DNA of 64,000 bases from WRCA01 sp050943575. Lineage in GTDB: Bacteria > Pseudomonadota > Alphaproteobacteria > Rs-D84. Under the pieces are notes generated by a model. It made no database searches. It was not told the DNA's origin and saw only the letters and a list, made by a program, of their open reading frames with translations. The translations under genes were made by a program, and so were the position numbers. Where the stretch lies: NCBI GenBank assembly GCA_050943575.1, contig JBMNPL010000002.1:1-64000 (forward strand), in the 5' to 3' direction. Positions 50,504 through 60,417 of this stretch are shown one piece after another. The stretch's first letter is position 1. Every line of letters begins with the position of its first letter.

Positions 50504-52918
50504 TTAATCTTTAACACGCGCTAGATCATCATACGATTTATATCTTTGATTGCTTGTTTCATAATACTCATAAGCTTCAAAATCTTTCCCATATCTGCCA
50601 AATAATTCTGATATTTTTTGAACAGATGCATCTATCATTGTTTGTAATTGTTCATCTGAATACTCTATCAATTTTATATCATTATTTTTCAATTGTAAAA
50701 ATTGAATTGTTTTTGCACCACACATATATGCTTCTAGTGGTAATTGAGGCATATTGCCCTGCTCTAATTGTGTTTTATTGGGGACTGTGTTTGTTTTTAT
50801 ATCCATAACTATATCACCCCAAACACGATCTGCTCGTGCACGAACAATGCGACCTGCAATTTTTGTTTCCAATTCTATTTCTGATTGACCACCTGCTGAA
50901 TCTTTCAACATTTGTTGTATTATCGGTTCCATTTCAACAAATCTTTTGTGCCAAAAATGAAACAACACACTGCCACCTGATAAATCCTTTAATATATTCA
51001 ATGCTTTTTCATCCATTAATTTAACTAAATTTTTCGCTTCAGCCGGATTTTTAGAAACATATTCTATAACATCATGAACTAATATTCCAAAATCTCTGAT
51101 ACTGGCAGTTTCCCACCAATCATCTTTTGGTTTTAATCCCAAAATATGATCTGCATAAAAAGCATATGGATTATGTATTAATAAATCTAATTTAGTTACA
51201 TAAACAGGACTTCTATCTGCTGGTGGTTTAGGAGGCAAGTTATCCAATTCGTTTAACTTAATTACATCAAACCCACGCACTGTACTTAAAATATCATCAG
51301 CTTTTTTATTTTCTAAATCTGTATGTTTTAGTGCAACTGCTATTCTTGATAAAAATCTAGATTCAGTTGTTTGTAATCCACCAGCTATTTCAGAACGCAA
51401 CCAATAAACTTCTGGACCACAAGACAAAGTTATAAAATCTAAAGCCATCAAAGATATTTTGCGTTGCGGTGATGGTAAACCAATTTGTTCTGCAATACGA
51501 CGTGGCAACCAAGAATTTTCATATCCCATTGTGGGAAACATGCCTTCATTTAAACCAGTCAATATTACAACATCTGCTGTTTGCATACGTGACTCTATAG
51601 TCCCCAAAACATTTATTTTTACATCGTTATTTAATACATTACGAATTTTAACACCAGATAAAGCATCTGTAATAACAACTTGAATATCTGATTTATCTAA
51701 AACAATTCCATGTCGTAATAAAATATCTGAAACTTCCTTGATTTTTTCAATAATTGGTAAATCAGATTCTGTAAATTCCAAATCAAAACTATTAATAAAT
51801 TCAAACAAATTTTCAATTTTATCAAAATCCAAATCTTCAATTTTATTTAATATTGCACGACCAAGTAAAGTCATGCTACCTGATATTCCACCTGAAAAAT
51901 CAGCAGATAAATTATATTTTGTAAATTCTTCTTTTAATCTTTGATTACCAGCCGAATCAGGTGTAATAACTAAAACAGATTTGCCATCTTGTATTGAACG
52001 ATTTGCAATTTCTGCCACGGCTAATGCTTCTTCTGATTCACGTGCACAATCTATACGTGTAAATCTTATATCTTGAATTTCAAACTTATTATTTACAGAA
52101 TTATTAAATGCGTTATTAAAAAAATCTATATTTGATTTACCAACATTAATTTCTATTACTTCATTTGGTTCTATACCAACTTTTTGTAAAAATTTATATT
52201 CTGAATAATATGGATTACAAATATTTATCTTTGCAGGATTTATATCAGAAACTTTACCTGGTAAAATAATCTTTCCATTTGGTAAAGATGCAATATAAGT
52301 CATTAAATCTGATGTTGCTGGAACAGATGCTGTACTGCCACAAACAATAACTTGACCGGAAAACTCATATCCAATCCAATTACGAATATCTATATTTCTT
52401 TTAGCAGATTCTGTAATTTTATTATTAAATATTGATGGTAAAACATTATCAATCAATGATAAAAATTTAGCCTTTTTTTGAAAATGAACCGCATATTTTT
52501 CATCTATTAATGCATCCCAATTTACCGGTTGTTTATTATTACCTTGCTCATTTTCTATATAATCTTGCATTCGGATTAAATCATGTGCAACTGGCAAAAC
52601 TGATGCAAAAGACCGGTTTTCAGCAACAGATATTAACTTTGCTAAAACTAAAACACGTTCTGTGTTTGATACAACATCATCACTGTTAATCATATCTTCT
52701 TCATCATCTGGACTTTCGCCTAGGGCAACTAATTTTGGTAATAAAACCGCCGATCCAGATTTTAAAGTTATAAATTTTTCAACAGTACGAATTGCGCGCC
52801 TGCTTGGTAAAAATACTACATCATTTGAAAAATCATGATCTGATAAAAAAGACCACAATGCTTCTGTTAATTTTGTGGGATCTGATGCATAAAAAATATT
52901 TTTTTTATTTAATACCAA
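50504..52918 (-). CDS. addB: AddB-like double-strand break repair helicase-nuclease subunit
   Basis: 804 aa from a TTG start at 52916-52918, placed by AGGA six bases upstream. It fits the alphaproteobacterial AddB family: FLPSRRAIRTVEKFI and LLPKLVALGESPDD near the N-terminus, MTLLGRAIL and VVILTGLNEGMFPTMGYENSWLP in the middle, and a RecB-like nuclease at the end (ARADRVWGDIVMDIKTN, then QLPLEAYMCGA). The C-terminal Cys quartet of the Bacillus Fe-S version is absent. AddAB processes DNA ends for recombination. addA is not next to it. It overlaps engB by 14 bases. Confidence 0.85.
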   Translation of the reverse strand: MVLNKKNIFYASDPTKLTEALWSFLSDHDFSNDVVFLPSRRAIRTVEKFITLKSGSAVLLPKLVALGESPDDEEDMINSDDVVSNTERVLVLAKLISVAENRSFASVLPVAHDLIRMQDYIENEQGNNKQPVNWDALIDEKYAVHFQKKAKFLSLIDNVLPSIFNNKITESAKRNIDIRNWIGYEFSGQVIVCGSTASVPATSDLMTYIASLPNGKIILPGKVSDINPAKINICNPYYSEYKFLQKVGIEPNEVIEINVGKSNIDFFNNAFNNSVNNKFEIQDIRFTRIDCARESEEALAVAEIANRSIQDGKSVLVITPDSAGNQRLKEEFTKYNLSADFSGGISGSMTLLGRAILNKIEDLDFDKIENLFEFINSFDLEFTESDLPIIEKIKEVSDILLRHGIVLDKSDIQVVITDALSGVKIRNVLNNDVKINVLGTIESRMQTADVVILTGLNEGMFPTMGYENSWLPRRIAEQIGLPSPQRKISLMALDFITLSCGPEVYWLRSEIAGGLQTTESRFLSRIAVALKHTDLENKKADDILSTVRGFDVIKLNELDNLPPKPPADRSPVYVTKLDLLIHNPYAFYADHILGLKPKDDWWETASIRDFGILVHDVIEYVSKNPAEAKNLVKLMDEKALNILKDLSGGSVLFHFWHKRFVEMEPIIQQMLKDSAGGQSEIELETKIAGRIVRARADRVWGDIVMDIKTNTVPNKTQLEQGNMPQLPLEAYMCGAKTIQFLQLKNNDIKLIEYSDEQLQTMIDASVQKISELFGRYGKDFEAYEYYETSNQRYKSYDDLARVKD

Positions 52919-53468
52919 TTATTTTCCTAATGTCTTCTATACCTGTTTGTTTATTTGCAGATGTTTCTAATATCTCTGTAGATGCAGCTGGATGAGGAAC
53001 ACAAAATATCTCTGATTTTAATTCTGTAATTTTGGATTTATTTGATTTATCAATTTTTGTTAAAACAATTTGATAACGAATAGCATTAAAATCACAAAAA
53101 TTCATAATTTCCAAATCTGATTGTTTTAATTCATGTCGAGAATCTATTAAAATAAATAACAACTTTAACTGATCGCGATTCAATAAATACTCTTCTAGCC
53201 TTAACATCCATCTTTCAATCTCGGTTTTTGATACTTTTGCATAACCATATCCTGGTAAATCCATTATTGTTAATTTATCATAAAAATTAAAAAGATTTAA
53301 TGATTGTGTGCGCCCCGGAGTTTTAGAAGTTCTGGCGATAACCCTGCCTGCAATCGCATTTATTAATGATGATTTACCAACATTACTACGCCCAATAAAC
53401 GCATATTCGGAAAAATGTGTTCGTGGTAAAGATTTAACAGTTTCAAAACTGCCAATAAATTTTATCAT
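52905..53468 (-). CDS. engB: Ribosome-biogenesis GTPase EngB (YsxC/YihA)
   Basis: 187 aa P-loop GTPase of the TrmE-Era-EngA-YihA group. G1 is GRSNVGKSS, G2 falls in TPGRTQSLN, G3 is DLPGYGYAKVS, and G4 is LTKIDK. Standard length. EngB is needed for 50S subunit maturation. It overlaps rsmI by 4 bases and addB by 14 bases, forming an rsmI-engB-addB run. Confidence 0.95.
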   Translation of the reverse strand: MIKFIGSFETVKSLPRTHFSEYAFIGRSNVGKSSLINAIAGRVIARTSKTPGRTQSLNLFNFYDKLTIMDLPGYGYAKVSKTEIERWMLRLEEYLLNRDQLKLLFILIDSRHELKQSDLEIMNFCDFNAIRYQIVLTKIDKSNKSKITELKSEIFCVPHPAASTEILETSANKQTGIEDIRKIIGIK

Positions 53469-54301
53469 TTTTTATCCAATAATTTTTTATACGCTTCTTT
53501 TTTTGATATTCCACTGCGAGCTGCTATTTGCGCCGCAGCCGATTTTGTTGATTCAAATACAACATCACAAACTATTTCAGAAATTTCATCATCACTCATT
53601 TTTATATCTGGAGCTGGTTCAACAACAATAACTATTTCCCCGCACCAATTATCACGATTTTTTAATTCTGAAGGATAACCAATAATTGTCTCTTCATGAA
53701 CTTTTGTAATCTCACGAATAATTGCAACTCGACGCTCTGGCATTACTTTAGCAATAATACCCAATGTGTCTCGTAATCTATTAGGACTTTCATAATATAT
53801 CAAAGTATGTCTGATTTTATTGTCGTTTCGTAAATATTTTTCATCCTTAAAAAAACCACAAAAAGTAAATTTATCCGTCGGAAACCCGGAAAGTGCCAAA
53901 GCACTAACTGCCGCAATAGGACCCGGAACAACAAAAACATCCAATCCTTGGGCGCGACATTCACGAACTAAACGAAATCCTGGATCACTAATTGTAGGCA
54001 TACCCGAATCAGACACTAATGCAATCGCAGCACCTGAAATTGTGCCTTCTAAAACCGCAGTACCATCAATACTACGACGACCAGCAATCATATCTGTAAT
54101 CTTATCTGTCATTTTACGTTCATTATGATCATGAAATGCTATACGTTTAGTTTTAATATCAAAACGAGTTGCCAGTTTGCCAAACACCCTAGTGTCTTCA
54201 GCGGCAATTAAATCTACCCCTTGTAATACCTCAATTGCCCGATTTGACATATCACCTAAATTGCCAATTGGAGTTCCAACAATATAAAGACCTGATTGCA
54301 T
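53465..54301 (-). CDS. rsmI: 16S rRNA (cytidine-2'-O)-methyltransferase RsmI
   Basis: 278 aa of the tetrapyrrole-methylase fold. GTPIGNLGDMSNRAIEVLQ and AAEDTR at the N-terminus and ALVSDSGMPTISDPGFRLVRE in the middle are RsmI signatures. It modifies C1402 of 16S rRNA. It is divergent to the LpoA-like gene, a gene order widely seen in proteobacteria (yraM-rsmI). Confidence 0.95.
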   Translation of the reverse strand: MQSGLYIVGTPIGNLGDMSNRAIEVLQGVDLIAAEDTRVFGKLATRFDIKTKRIAFHDHNERKMTDKITDMIAGRRSIDGTAVLEGTISGAAIALVSDSGMPTISDPGFRLVRECRAQGLDVFVVPGPIAAVSALALSGFPTDKFTFCGFFKDEKYLRNDNKIRHTLIYYESPNRLRDTLGIIAKVMPERRVAIIREITKVHEETIIGYPSELKNRDNWCGEIVIVVEPAPDIKMSDDEISEIVCDVVFESTKSAAAQIAARSGISKKEAYKKLLDKK

Positions 54302-54347
54302 TTTAACCCCTTTTATTTTATTATTACATTGAAACTAGGATTTTTCA

Positions 54348-55898
54348 ATGTTTATAAATAAATTAAAAAACTTTTTTTATATATTATTTACACTTGGTGT
54401 TTTATATTCTTGCACCTCTGTAAAACCCGTTCAAATAAGGGATGCGACTGATTTAGATGCACCTATTTTTGAAATCGGAACAACAAAAAATATTGCTGTT
54501 TTGTTGCCCGAATCAAATTGGGGAGAATCAATTAAAACAAGTATTCAAATGGCATTTATACAAAGTAAATCTAATGATATAAATGTTAGATTTACAGATT
54601 TATCCGGTTCATCAGAAGAAAAATCTCAACAAATAAAATCAGCATTACTAAATAAACCAGATTTAATTATAGGACCAATTTTTTCAGAAGAAGTTGAAAT
54701 ACTGCGCCAACAAATAAATTCAAATATACCTGTTTTATCTTTTAGTTCTGATACCAATGTTTTAGGAAATGGAATTTTAACAATGTCTTTGATACCAACC
54801 CAAAGCGTTGAAACAATTGTGCGCCATATAATTACTGATGGTAAAAAAGAAATAATGATTATAACCCCAGATAATAAAACTGGATATATAATGGGTAATG
54901 CTGCACTAGATGCTGCAAATATTTATGGACTAGATGTTGCCGGATTTTATTATTATAAACCCGGAAATATGGAAAATATGAAAAATGTATCTGAAAATAT
55001 GGCAATGTTTAACGCACGAAATAATGCAAATACACGTGCAAAAGAAATCTTGTCCGATATACTTAACAAACAAATAATTTCAGAATCAGATAAAATATAC
55101 GTAAATGAACTTTTAGAAAATAGAAAAAAATCTGACACTATTGGTGATGTACCATATGACGCTATATTATTTTTAGGCAATGCATCCGATTCTAAAGCAC
55201 TTGGATCATTTATGCGATATTTTGATGTGCCCGCTAAAAAAGTTAAATTCTATGGAACAGCAATGTGGGATAATTCAGAAATGTTTCGTGATATAACAAT
55301 GTCCGGTGCTAGTTTTGCAGCAATGCCCGCAATTTCACCAGAATTCACAAATGCATATCGCACAATTACAGATAAAGAACCTGAAAGAATTAGCACAATG
55401 GGATATGATGCGGCAATGCTCGCAAAAAAAGCATTGTTATCCGGACGTAATGTATCCGAATTTTTATCGGACCCATCAGGGTTTAGAGGATTAGATGGAC
55501 TGATGAGATTGCAAGCGAATGGTATATCAGAACGTGCTTTACAAATAATGGTATTAGATGGTAGCGGGACACCCAAAATAATAAAAACATCAGCAACTAA
55601 CTTTATAAAACCATTATATCAAATTACAAAACAAAATAATAATAAACCAAACGAAATAAAAATATCTGCCGGTATAAATCCAATGTATTATTTACAATTA
55701 CCAGAAAGTGTTCGTGGAAAATATAGCGCAAAAACTTACAGAGAAAATGAATATATTAAATCAAAAATAGAAATAAAATCTGAAGAAATTACAATATTAC
55801 CTGAAGATAGTTCTGAACCTATTATAGATCCAGATTTTCAACCAATAGAATTAAATCAAGTAAATAGAACAATGGTTGATGAAATAGAAATACACTAA
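54348..55898 (+). CDS. LpoA/YraM-like periplasmic penicillin-binding-protein activator
   Basis: 516 aa. Lipoprotein-like start MFINKLKNFFYILFTLGVLYSC (Cys22). A type-1 periplasmic-binding-protein fold follows: NIAVLLPESNWGESIKTSI, PDLIIGPIFSEEVEILRQQ, NIPVLSFSSDTNVLGNG, DAILFLGNASDSKALGSFM and STMGYDAAMLA. This is the alphaproteobacterial counterpart of the LpoA C-domain, which activates PBP1A from the outer membrane; the N-terminal TPR part of E. coli LpoA is absent. The tail of about 80 residues is polar. Position opposite rsmI supports it. Confidence 0.82.
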   Translation: MFINKLKNFFYILFTLGVLYSCTSVKPVQIRDATDLDAPIFEIGTTKNIAVLLPESNWGESIKTSIQMAFIQSKSNDINVRFTDLSGSSEEKSQQIKSALLNKPDLIIGPIFSEEVEILRQQINSNIPVLSFSSDTNVLGNGILTMSLIPTQSVETIVRHIITDGKKEIMIITPDNKTGYIMGNAALDAANIYGLDVAGFYYYKPGNMENMKNVSENMAMFNARNNANTRAKEILSDILNKQIISESDKIYVNELLENRKKSDTIGDVPYDAILFLGNASDSKALGSFMRYFDVPAKKVKFYGTAMWDNSEMFRDITMSGASFAAMPAISPEFTNAYRTITDKEPERISTMGYDAAMLAKKALLSGRNVSEFLSDPSGFRGLDGLMRLQANGISERALQIMVLDGSGTPKIIKTSATNFIKPLYQITKQNNNKPNEIKISAGINPMYYLQLPESVRGKYSAKTYRENEYIKSKIEIKSEEITILPEDSSEPIIDPDFQPIELNQVNRTMVDEIEIH

Positions 55899-56854
55899 CT
55901 TAAAATCTCTTGTAATTCTTTCATATCATCCGGTAATTTAGATTTAAACTTTATAAATTCGTCAGTTATCGGATGTTTTAATTCCAAAACTTCAGCATGT
56001 AACATTTGTCCATGATGTGTTTTTATAAATTCTAATAATTCCGGATCTTTTACACTACCCAACCGAGAACTACCACGACCATAAACAGGATCACATACAA
56101 CAGGAAAACCATGAGCAGATAAATGAACGCGTATTTGATGTGTTCGTCCCGTTAGTAAAGTACAACGAAGTTTAGCAATACCAACATCAGACCAAACATT
56201 AATCGCTTCAACTTTGGTTTCAGCCGGCTTTCCACCAACTTTTAAAATAGTCATTTTTTGGCGATTTCTGGAACTGCGACCAATATTACCAACTATATCT
56301 GCCTCTAACCAATTCGGAATTCCCCAAACAAAAGCAATATATTTTCTTGTTAAATTATGGCTGGCAAATGTTTTTGTTAATGCTTTATACGCCATATCTG
56401 ATTTAGCAAAAATTACTATCCCACTTGTATCTTTATCCAAACGATGAACAACCCCCGGACGCATTAAACCACCATGTATAGATAAATTGGTGTGTGATAA
56501 AACACGATGAACTAATGTATCCGTTTCACGTCCTGCACCCGGATACATCGCAATACCACGCGGTTTATTTACAACAATAATATCCTTATCTTCAAATAAA
56601 ATATCTAGATCAAATTTAATTCTATTATTTATAAATAATGATTGTTGTTGTTCTTTTTTTGGAATAATAACACTTATTTGATCATCAAATTTTATTTTAT
56701 CAGAAAATTTTATTTCGCCTGTGTTTGGCATTTTTTTTACAACAAATTTTTGTATCTCACTACGTGAAAATTCCGGCATTTTATCTACTAAAAACTTATC
56801 CAGACGCAGACCAATATCTGACTCTTTAGCAACAAAAGTTCTTGTATCATTCAT
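55895..56854 (-). CDS. rluD: 23S rRNA pseudouridine synthase, RluD type
   Basis: 319 aa from the ATG at 56854 (MNDTRTFVAKES); a start at 56881 adds nine residues and remains possible. An S4 RNA-binding domain (GLRLDKFLVDKMPEFSRSEIQ) precedes the RluA-type core with the catalytic motif HRLDKDTSG and GRTHQIRVHL. RluD modifies helix 69 of 23S rRNA; the RluC/RluA alternatives are less likely from overall similarity. The gene overlaps the end of its upstream neighbour by 8 bases and converges with the LpoA-like gene, overlapping it by 4. Confidence 0.88.
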   Translation of the reverse strand: MNDTRTFVAKESDIGLRLDKFLVDKMPEFSRSEIQKFVVKKMPNTGEIKFSDKIKFDDQISVIIPKKEQQQSLFINNRIKFDLDILFEDKDIIVVNKPRGIAMYPGAGRETDTLVHRVLSHTNLSIHGGLMRPGVVHRLDKDTSGIVIFAKSDMAYKALTKTFASHNLTRKYIAFVWGIPNWLEADIVGNIGRSSRNRQKMTILKVGGKPAETKVEAINVWSDVGIAKLRCTLLTGRTHQIRVHLSAHGFPVVCDPVYGRGSSRLGSVKDPELLEFIKTHHGQMLHAEVLELKHPITDEFIKFKSKLPDDMKELQEILS

Positions 56855-57302
56855 TCCAATTTTTTCCCTTGATACAATCATTTAATATGATTTTTATTTC
56901 ACGTCCGTTCCCAGTTATTTGACAATTTATTATACCTGTTGTTTTTTTCTGAGAATCATTTCTGGACGCTTCGCGCCATGCAAACCGAATCTGATCAGGA
57001 CGTTTTACACAAGTAATATTCATAACAGCTTTTTTATCTTCGGCTGAAAACTTACTTGGAGAAATCCATACTCGTGCGGTTTCTGCCTGCCCTATACATG
57101 GAAAACTATCCAAAAAATAAAGTTCCATACCATTATTCCCAATAGATTTATCGCGAATAAAAGAAATGTCATATTGACTATAACGAAGACCAGTAACACT
57201 TTCCCAGTCTGTACTGGTAGAAAATAAATTTACTGAATTTGCATCATATACAGAAACACAAATCAAAAAAAATAAAGAAAATAAAAATAATAATCTTTTC
57301 AT
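56847..57302 (-). CDS. Secreted protein of unknown function
   Basis: 151 aa with a signal peptide (MKRLLFLFSLFFLICVSVYDANS). The mature part has four cysteines (FPCIGQ, ITCVKR, INCQITG, LNDCIKG), enough for two disulfides. No family recognised. It lies between the Zn-ribbon membrane protein gene and rluD, with an 8-base overlap with rluD. Probably periplasmic. Confidence 0.65.
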   Translation of the reverse strand: MKRLLFLFSLFFLICVSVYDANSVNLFSTSTDWESVTGLRYSQYDISFIRDKSIGNNGMELYFLDSFPCIGQAETARVWISPSKFSAEDKKAVMNITCVKRPDQIRFAWREASRNDSQKKTTGIINCQITGNGREIKIILNDCIKGKNWNE

Positions 57303-57316
57303 ATTTAACTTCCTTA

Positions 57317-57796
57317 TTAATCACTTAATTCTACTGAAACTTTTACAAAACCCGTCGGCACATTATGAACTTGAACTGAAAAGTTTGCTTTTTCACCAGA
57401 ACCTAATAATGGTACTGGAGGTGTAAATTTTTGCGATGATACTTCTATGTTTTTATCGTTTTTAATAATAACTATTAAATCTGGCACACCATGTAATTTT
57501 TCCGATTTATTTTCAATAATACCAGAAACAACTAAAACATCATCAACTGGATGTGCTGATTTCATATGAATAAATAATGGACCTTGTTTATCTAATGGTG
57601 CCCATAAAACCAGCGCAATTAAAGAAAAAGCAGCCAATAATAAAACCAAAACAGATAATAAAAAAACTAAAAAATTTCTATTTTTTCGTATAATTGGTTT
57701 ACGCCAAACATGACCACATACAGCACATTTGAATATGTTATTACTTATACTATTAATAGAATAACTTACTTTGCAAAAAGGGCATGTTATTTTCAT
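57317..57796 (-). CDS. Zinc-ribbon membrane protein (MJ0042/DUF3426-like)
   Basis: 159 aa. The N-terminus has two CxxC pairs (MKITCPFCKVSYSI, FKCAVCGHVWRKP), the MJ0042-type zinc ribbon common at the start of alphaproteobacterial membrane proteins. One transmembrane helix (about residues 43-68) and a C-terminal periplasmic beta-sandwich-like domain follow (VVSGIIENKSEKLHGVPDL, VQVHNVPTGFVKVSVEL). The latter resembles FxLYD/DUF3426 domains. Role unknown. Confidence 0.75.
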   Translation of the reverse strand: MKITCPFCKVSYSINSISNNIFKCAVCGHVWRKPIIRKNRNFLVFLLSVLVLLLAAFSLIALVLWAPLDKQGPLFIHMKSAHPVDDVLVVSGIIENKSEKLHGVPDLIVIIKNDKNIEVSSQKFTPPVPLLGSGEKANFSVQVHNVPTGFVKVSVELSD

Positions 57797-57843
57797 TTTT
57801 TATTCATTTATCGTTGTTAATAATATCTATATTATATTTTGTA

Positions 57844-59148
57844 TTACTCTAAATTCAAGTTATTATATTTTTGAGTCACACGATTTTTAATTTCATTTAT
57901 TGCCTTGGTATAATCTGAAATTGTAGCATTATTGTTTGCCGCAACACTTCTTATTATTGTTTCCGTTTCAGTTTTTATAGTTTTTGATTCTTTGTTAATC
58001 GCTGATTTTAATAATGGATTCAACACGCCACATAAAATGTCTGATAGGTGTGCCACATCTGTTTGTAAATCCCAATAATATGAAGAATCTGCAGGATCTT
58101 CTATACGTTCAGTTATATTTATTTTTGGTGCAACAGAACCAGTATATCCAACAGTTACCGTTCTGGCAGTAACTCTACCTCTTGTTACATCCATAATATT
58201 ACTAATTTTTAAAGTTGCAGATTTATCGCTACCATTAACTGATAACCAATTTAAATTTAAATCTCTAACCCATAATTCATTAGCTTCAAGTCTGGAAAAT
58301 CTACCTGTGTCACCTAATAATAATTCTCCAGAAATTTCCGCGTTTCTTGAATCTGATGTAAGTGTACCCATCACCAATGTTTCCCCTGTAATTTTTAATT
58401 GTGTATCTAATTCTGTCCGTGGTGAAATTTGAACTTTTTGAGCAACAATCGAATCAGATTTAAGAATTTCTGTAAAATCTGAATTACGTGCATCTATTGA
58501 TAAAATATTGTTTATATTATTTCCACCCATTAGTAAATTTGAAGACATGGAAGAATCAAAGGAATTTTTAGAAGGTGTGCGCCATAAAAAATCACCACCA
58601 GATAAAAGTGTTTTCGTCCCACCAACAATAGAATTTTTACCCAATTGAGCATCAAAAATATTTGTCCTAGAACGCCATGTACCAAATGCACCATGTGCAT
58701 GATTTTTATCTATAAATCCTGATGATACACCACCAAGCTCTGCTATTTCACGAGTGCGTAATGGGGATATATCTGCAGAATTATATATAACCATACCAGA
58801 TAATACAGAATGCCCCGCCATATCCCGAGATTTTATTATGCGCGCCTGAAATTTATCATGATCTTTTGGAATATTCCCATATTTAGCTAAATCACGAATT
58901 TTAACCTTGGTAATCACACGCCCCGTTGGTTCAAATAATTTGATTTTATGTGCAATCATATATCTTTCTAATGCATCTTTAGTTATATCAATATCTCTTG
59001 CTATACGAACATTTTCAGCACGTTTAGCACGATCATTTAACTCGCGCATAACAAACGGTAAAATAGAAGCAGCAATTGCTAAAGATAAAAGAATTTCTAG
59101 CAACATCCCGCCAAATTCATTCTTAAAAAATTTATTTTTATTCATCAT
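57844..59148 (-). CDS. Oversized prepilin-like protein A
   Basis: 434 aa. The start MMNKNKFFKNEFGGMLLEIL matches a type IV prepilin leader: basic leader, cut after Gly (FG|GMLLE), with Glu at +5, then a hydrophobic helix LLSLAIAASILPFVM. The large remainder is beta-rich with repeated strand patterns (ISGELLLGDTGRFSRLEANEL, TARTVTVGYTGSV). It is far longer than ordinary pilins (about 130-170 aa), so it may be a tip adhesin or structural pseudopilin. It is the last of three such genes. Confidence 0.7.
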   Translation of the reverse strand: MMNKNKFFKNEFGGMLLEILLSLAIAASILPFVMRELNDRAKRAENVRIARDIDITKDALERYMIAHKIKLFEPTGRVITKVKIRDLAKYGNIPKDHDKFQARIIKSRDMAGHSVLSGMVIYNSADISPLRTREIAELGGVSSGFIDKNHAHGAFGTWRSRTNIFDAQLGKNSIVGGTKTLLSGGDFLWRTPSKNSFDSSMSSNLLMGGNNINNILSIDARNSDFTEILKSDSIVAQKVQISPRTELDTQLKITGETLVMGTLTSDSRNAEISGELLLGDTGRFSRLEANELWVRDLNLNWLSVNGSDKSATLKISNIMDVTRGRVTARTVTVGYTGSVAPKINITERIEDPADSSYYWDLQTDVAHLSDILCGVLNPLLKSAINKESKTIKTETETIIRSVAANNNATISDYTKAINEIKNRVTQKYNNLNLE

Positions 59149-59165
59149 GTTTTATTACTTGTAAA

Positions 59166-60413
59166 TTACATATCTTGCCATCCACTGGTAATTATTGGCA
59201 AAAAATCGTTATTATTTGGTACAATAAGCGTTTCACCAATTTCATTATTATTTACCTTTTTTAAAAACAAATTAGAAAATCTGGGACCATTAATCGATGG
59301 GAAATACCATCTCCCTAACCTAATTGGAGCACCGCCTGTACTAGAATATAATAATTCACCCGAGATTGTTATTCCGAAATCTTTTTGAAAAATTAAATTA
59401 TCAGTGGATAAAAAAGGTGTCGCAATAGATTGAGCGCGAATACCCGCAAAGCTTGTAATTATCCTTGAACTTTCGGACCGAACAATCATATCATTTTGAA
59501 CATGTATTGGGCCATTTATATTTACCATATCTACAATTATATCTCCGCGAGAAGACCATGATGATCCGGATGATGTACCAATACCTTTTAATTTATCCGC
59601 TGTAATATTTCTGAAACCAGAAATATCATCGCTTACATTTATCGATTCAAACTCTGCATTAGATGCATCTATTGACATACCTTCGGGAAAAAAGATCTCT
59701 TTTGTTTTAATAATTCCCGATTCAACAAACCATGTTTTTACATTTGTTGAATTTAAAGTTTTGGCATTTATTTTTCCAATATCAAAAATATTATTCTTTA
59801 CCATATCTATATCTCGATACATAGTATTCAATTCTATATTATCTAAATATATTCTATGTAAATATTTATACGAATCATCTTTTCCTAAAATGTCAGATAT
59901 TCTAAAAATTAAATCGCCTTCGCTAAATAATTCTGATGAAATACCCCATCCCGCAGAACTAATAGCTTCACCACCAGATTCTACAATTGCAGCATCTGTA
60001 CCTAAATTCCTTACAATATTTGCTACTCTAATTTTTTTTATTTTAATCGGTCTAAATGCAATATATGCATTTATAGAAGTTCCACTAGAATCTTCGCGTT
60101 TCTCAATAAATCCGGCATAAGGGTCTAATAAACGATTATCACCTTTATTAAGAATTTTTAGTTGATTTTGATTAAATTCTACTTGTGCATTTGATGGCCA
60201 ATCAGATTGATTTTTACGAACATAAGCCATAATAGGATCGCCCCAAGCTATAATATGCTTTGATTCGCTAATATCCGCAATCTGATTACTCATATTTATC
60301 GCACCATTATATGCAAATGGTATTATTGCACCAACAATTGCTATAGCCAGCAGAGTTTCTATCAACCCTGCACCTTTTTGTTCTTTATAAAAATCTCTGT
60401 TTTTGTTTTTCAA
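59166..60413 (-). CDS. Oversized prepilin-like protein B
   Basis: 415 aa. Leader MKNKNRDFYKEQKG|AGLIE with Glu+5, followed by the helix TLLAIAIVGAIIPFAYNGA. The remainder includes the block IVRNLGTDAAIVESGGEAISSAGWG, and strands such as ISGELLYSSTGGAPIRLG, close in style to protein A (ISGELLLG). It ends in a Trp-containing ITSGWQDM. Together with A and C it forms a tandem of paralogues. Function unknown. Confidence 0.7.
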   Translation of the reverse strand: MKNKNRDFYKEQKGAGLIETLLAIAIVGAIIPFAYNGAINMSNQIADISESKHIIAWGDPIMAYVRKNQSDWPSNAQVEFNQNQLKILNKGDNRLLDPYAGFIEKREDSSGTSINAYIAFRPIKIKKIRVANIVRNLGTDAAIVESGGEAISSAGWGISSELFSEGDLIFRISDILGKDDSYKYLHRIYLDNIELNTMYRDIDMVKNNIFDIGKINAKTLNSTNVKTWFVESGIIKTKEIFFPEGMSIDASNAEFESINVSDDISGFRNITADKLKGIGTSSGSSWSSRGDIIVDMVNINGPIHVQNDMIVRSESSRIITSFAGIRAQSIATPFLSTDNLIFQKDFGITISGELLYSSTGGAPIRLGRWYFPSINGPRFSNLFLKKVNNNEIGETLIVPNNNDFLPIITSGWQDM

Positions 60414-60417
60414 TTAA

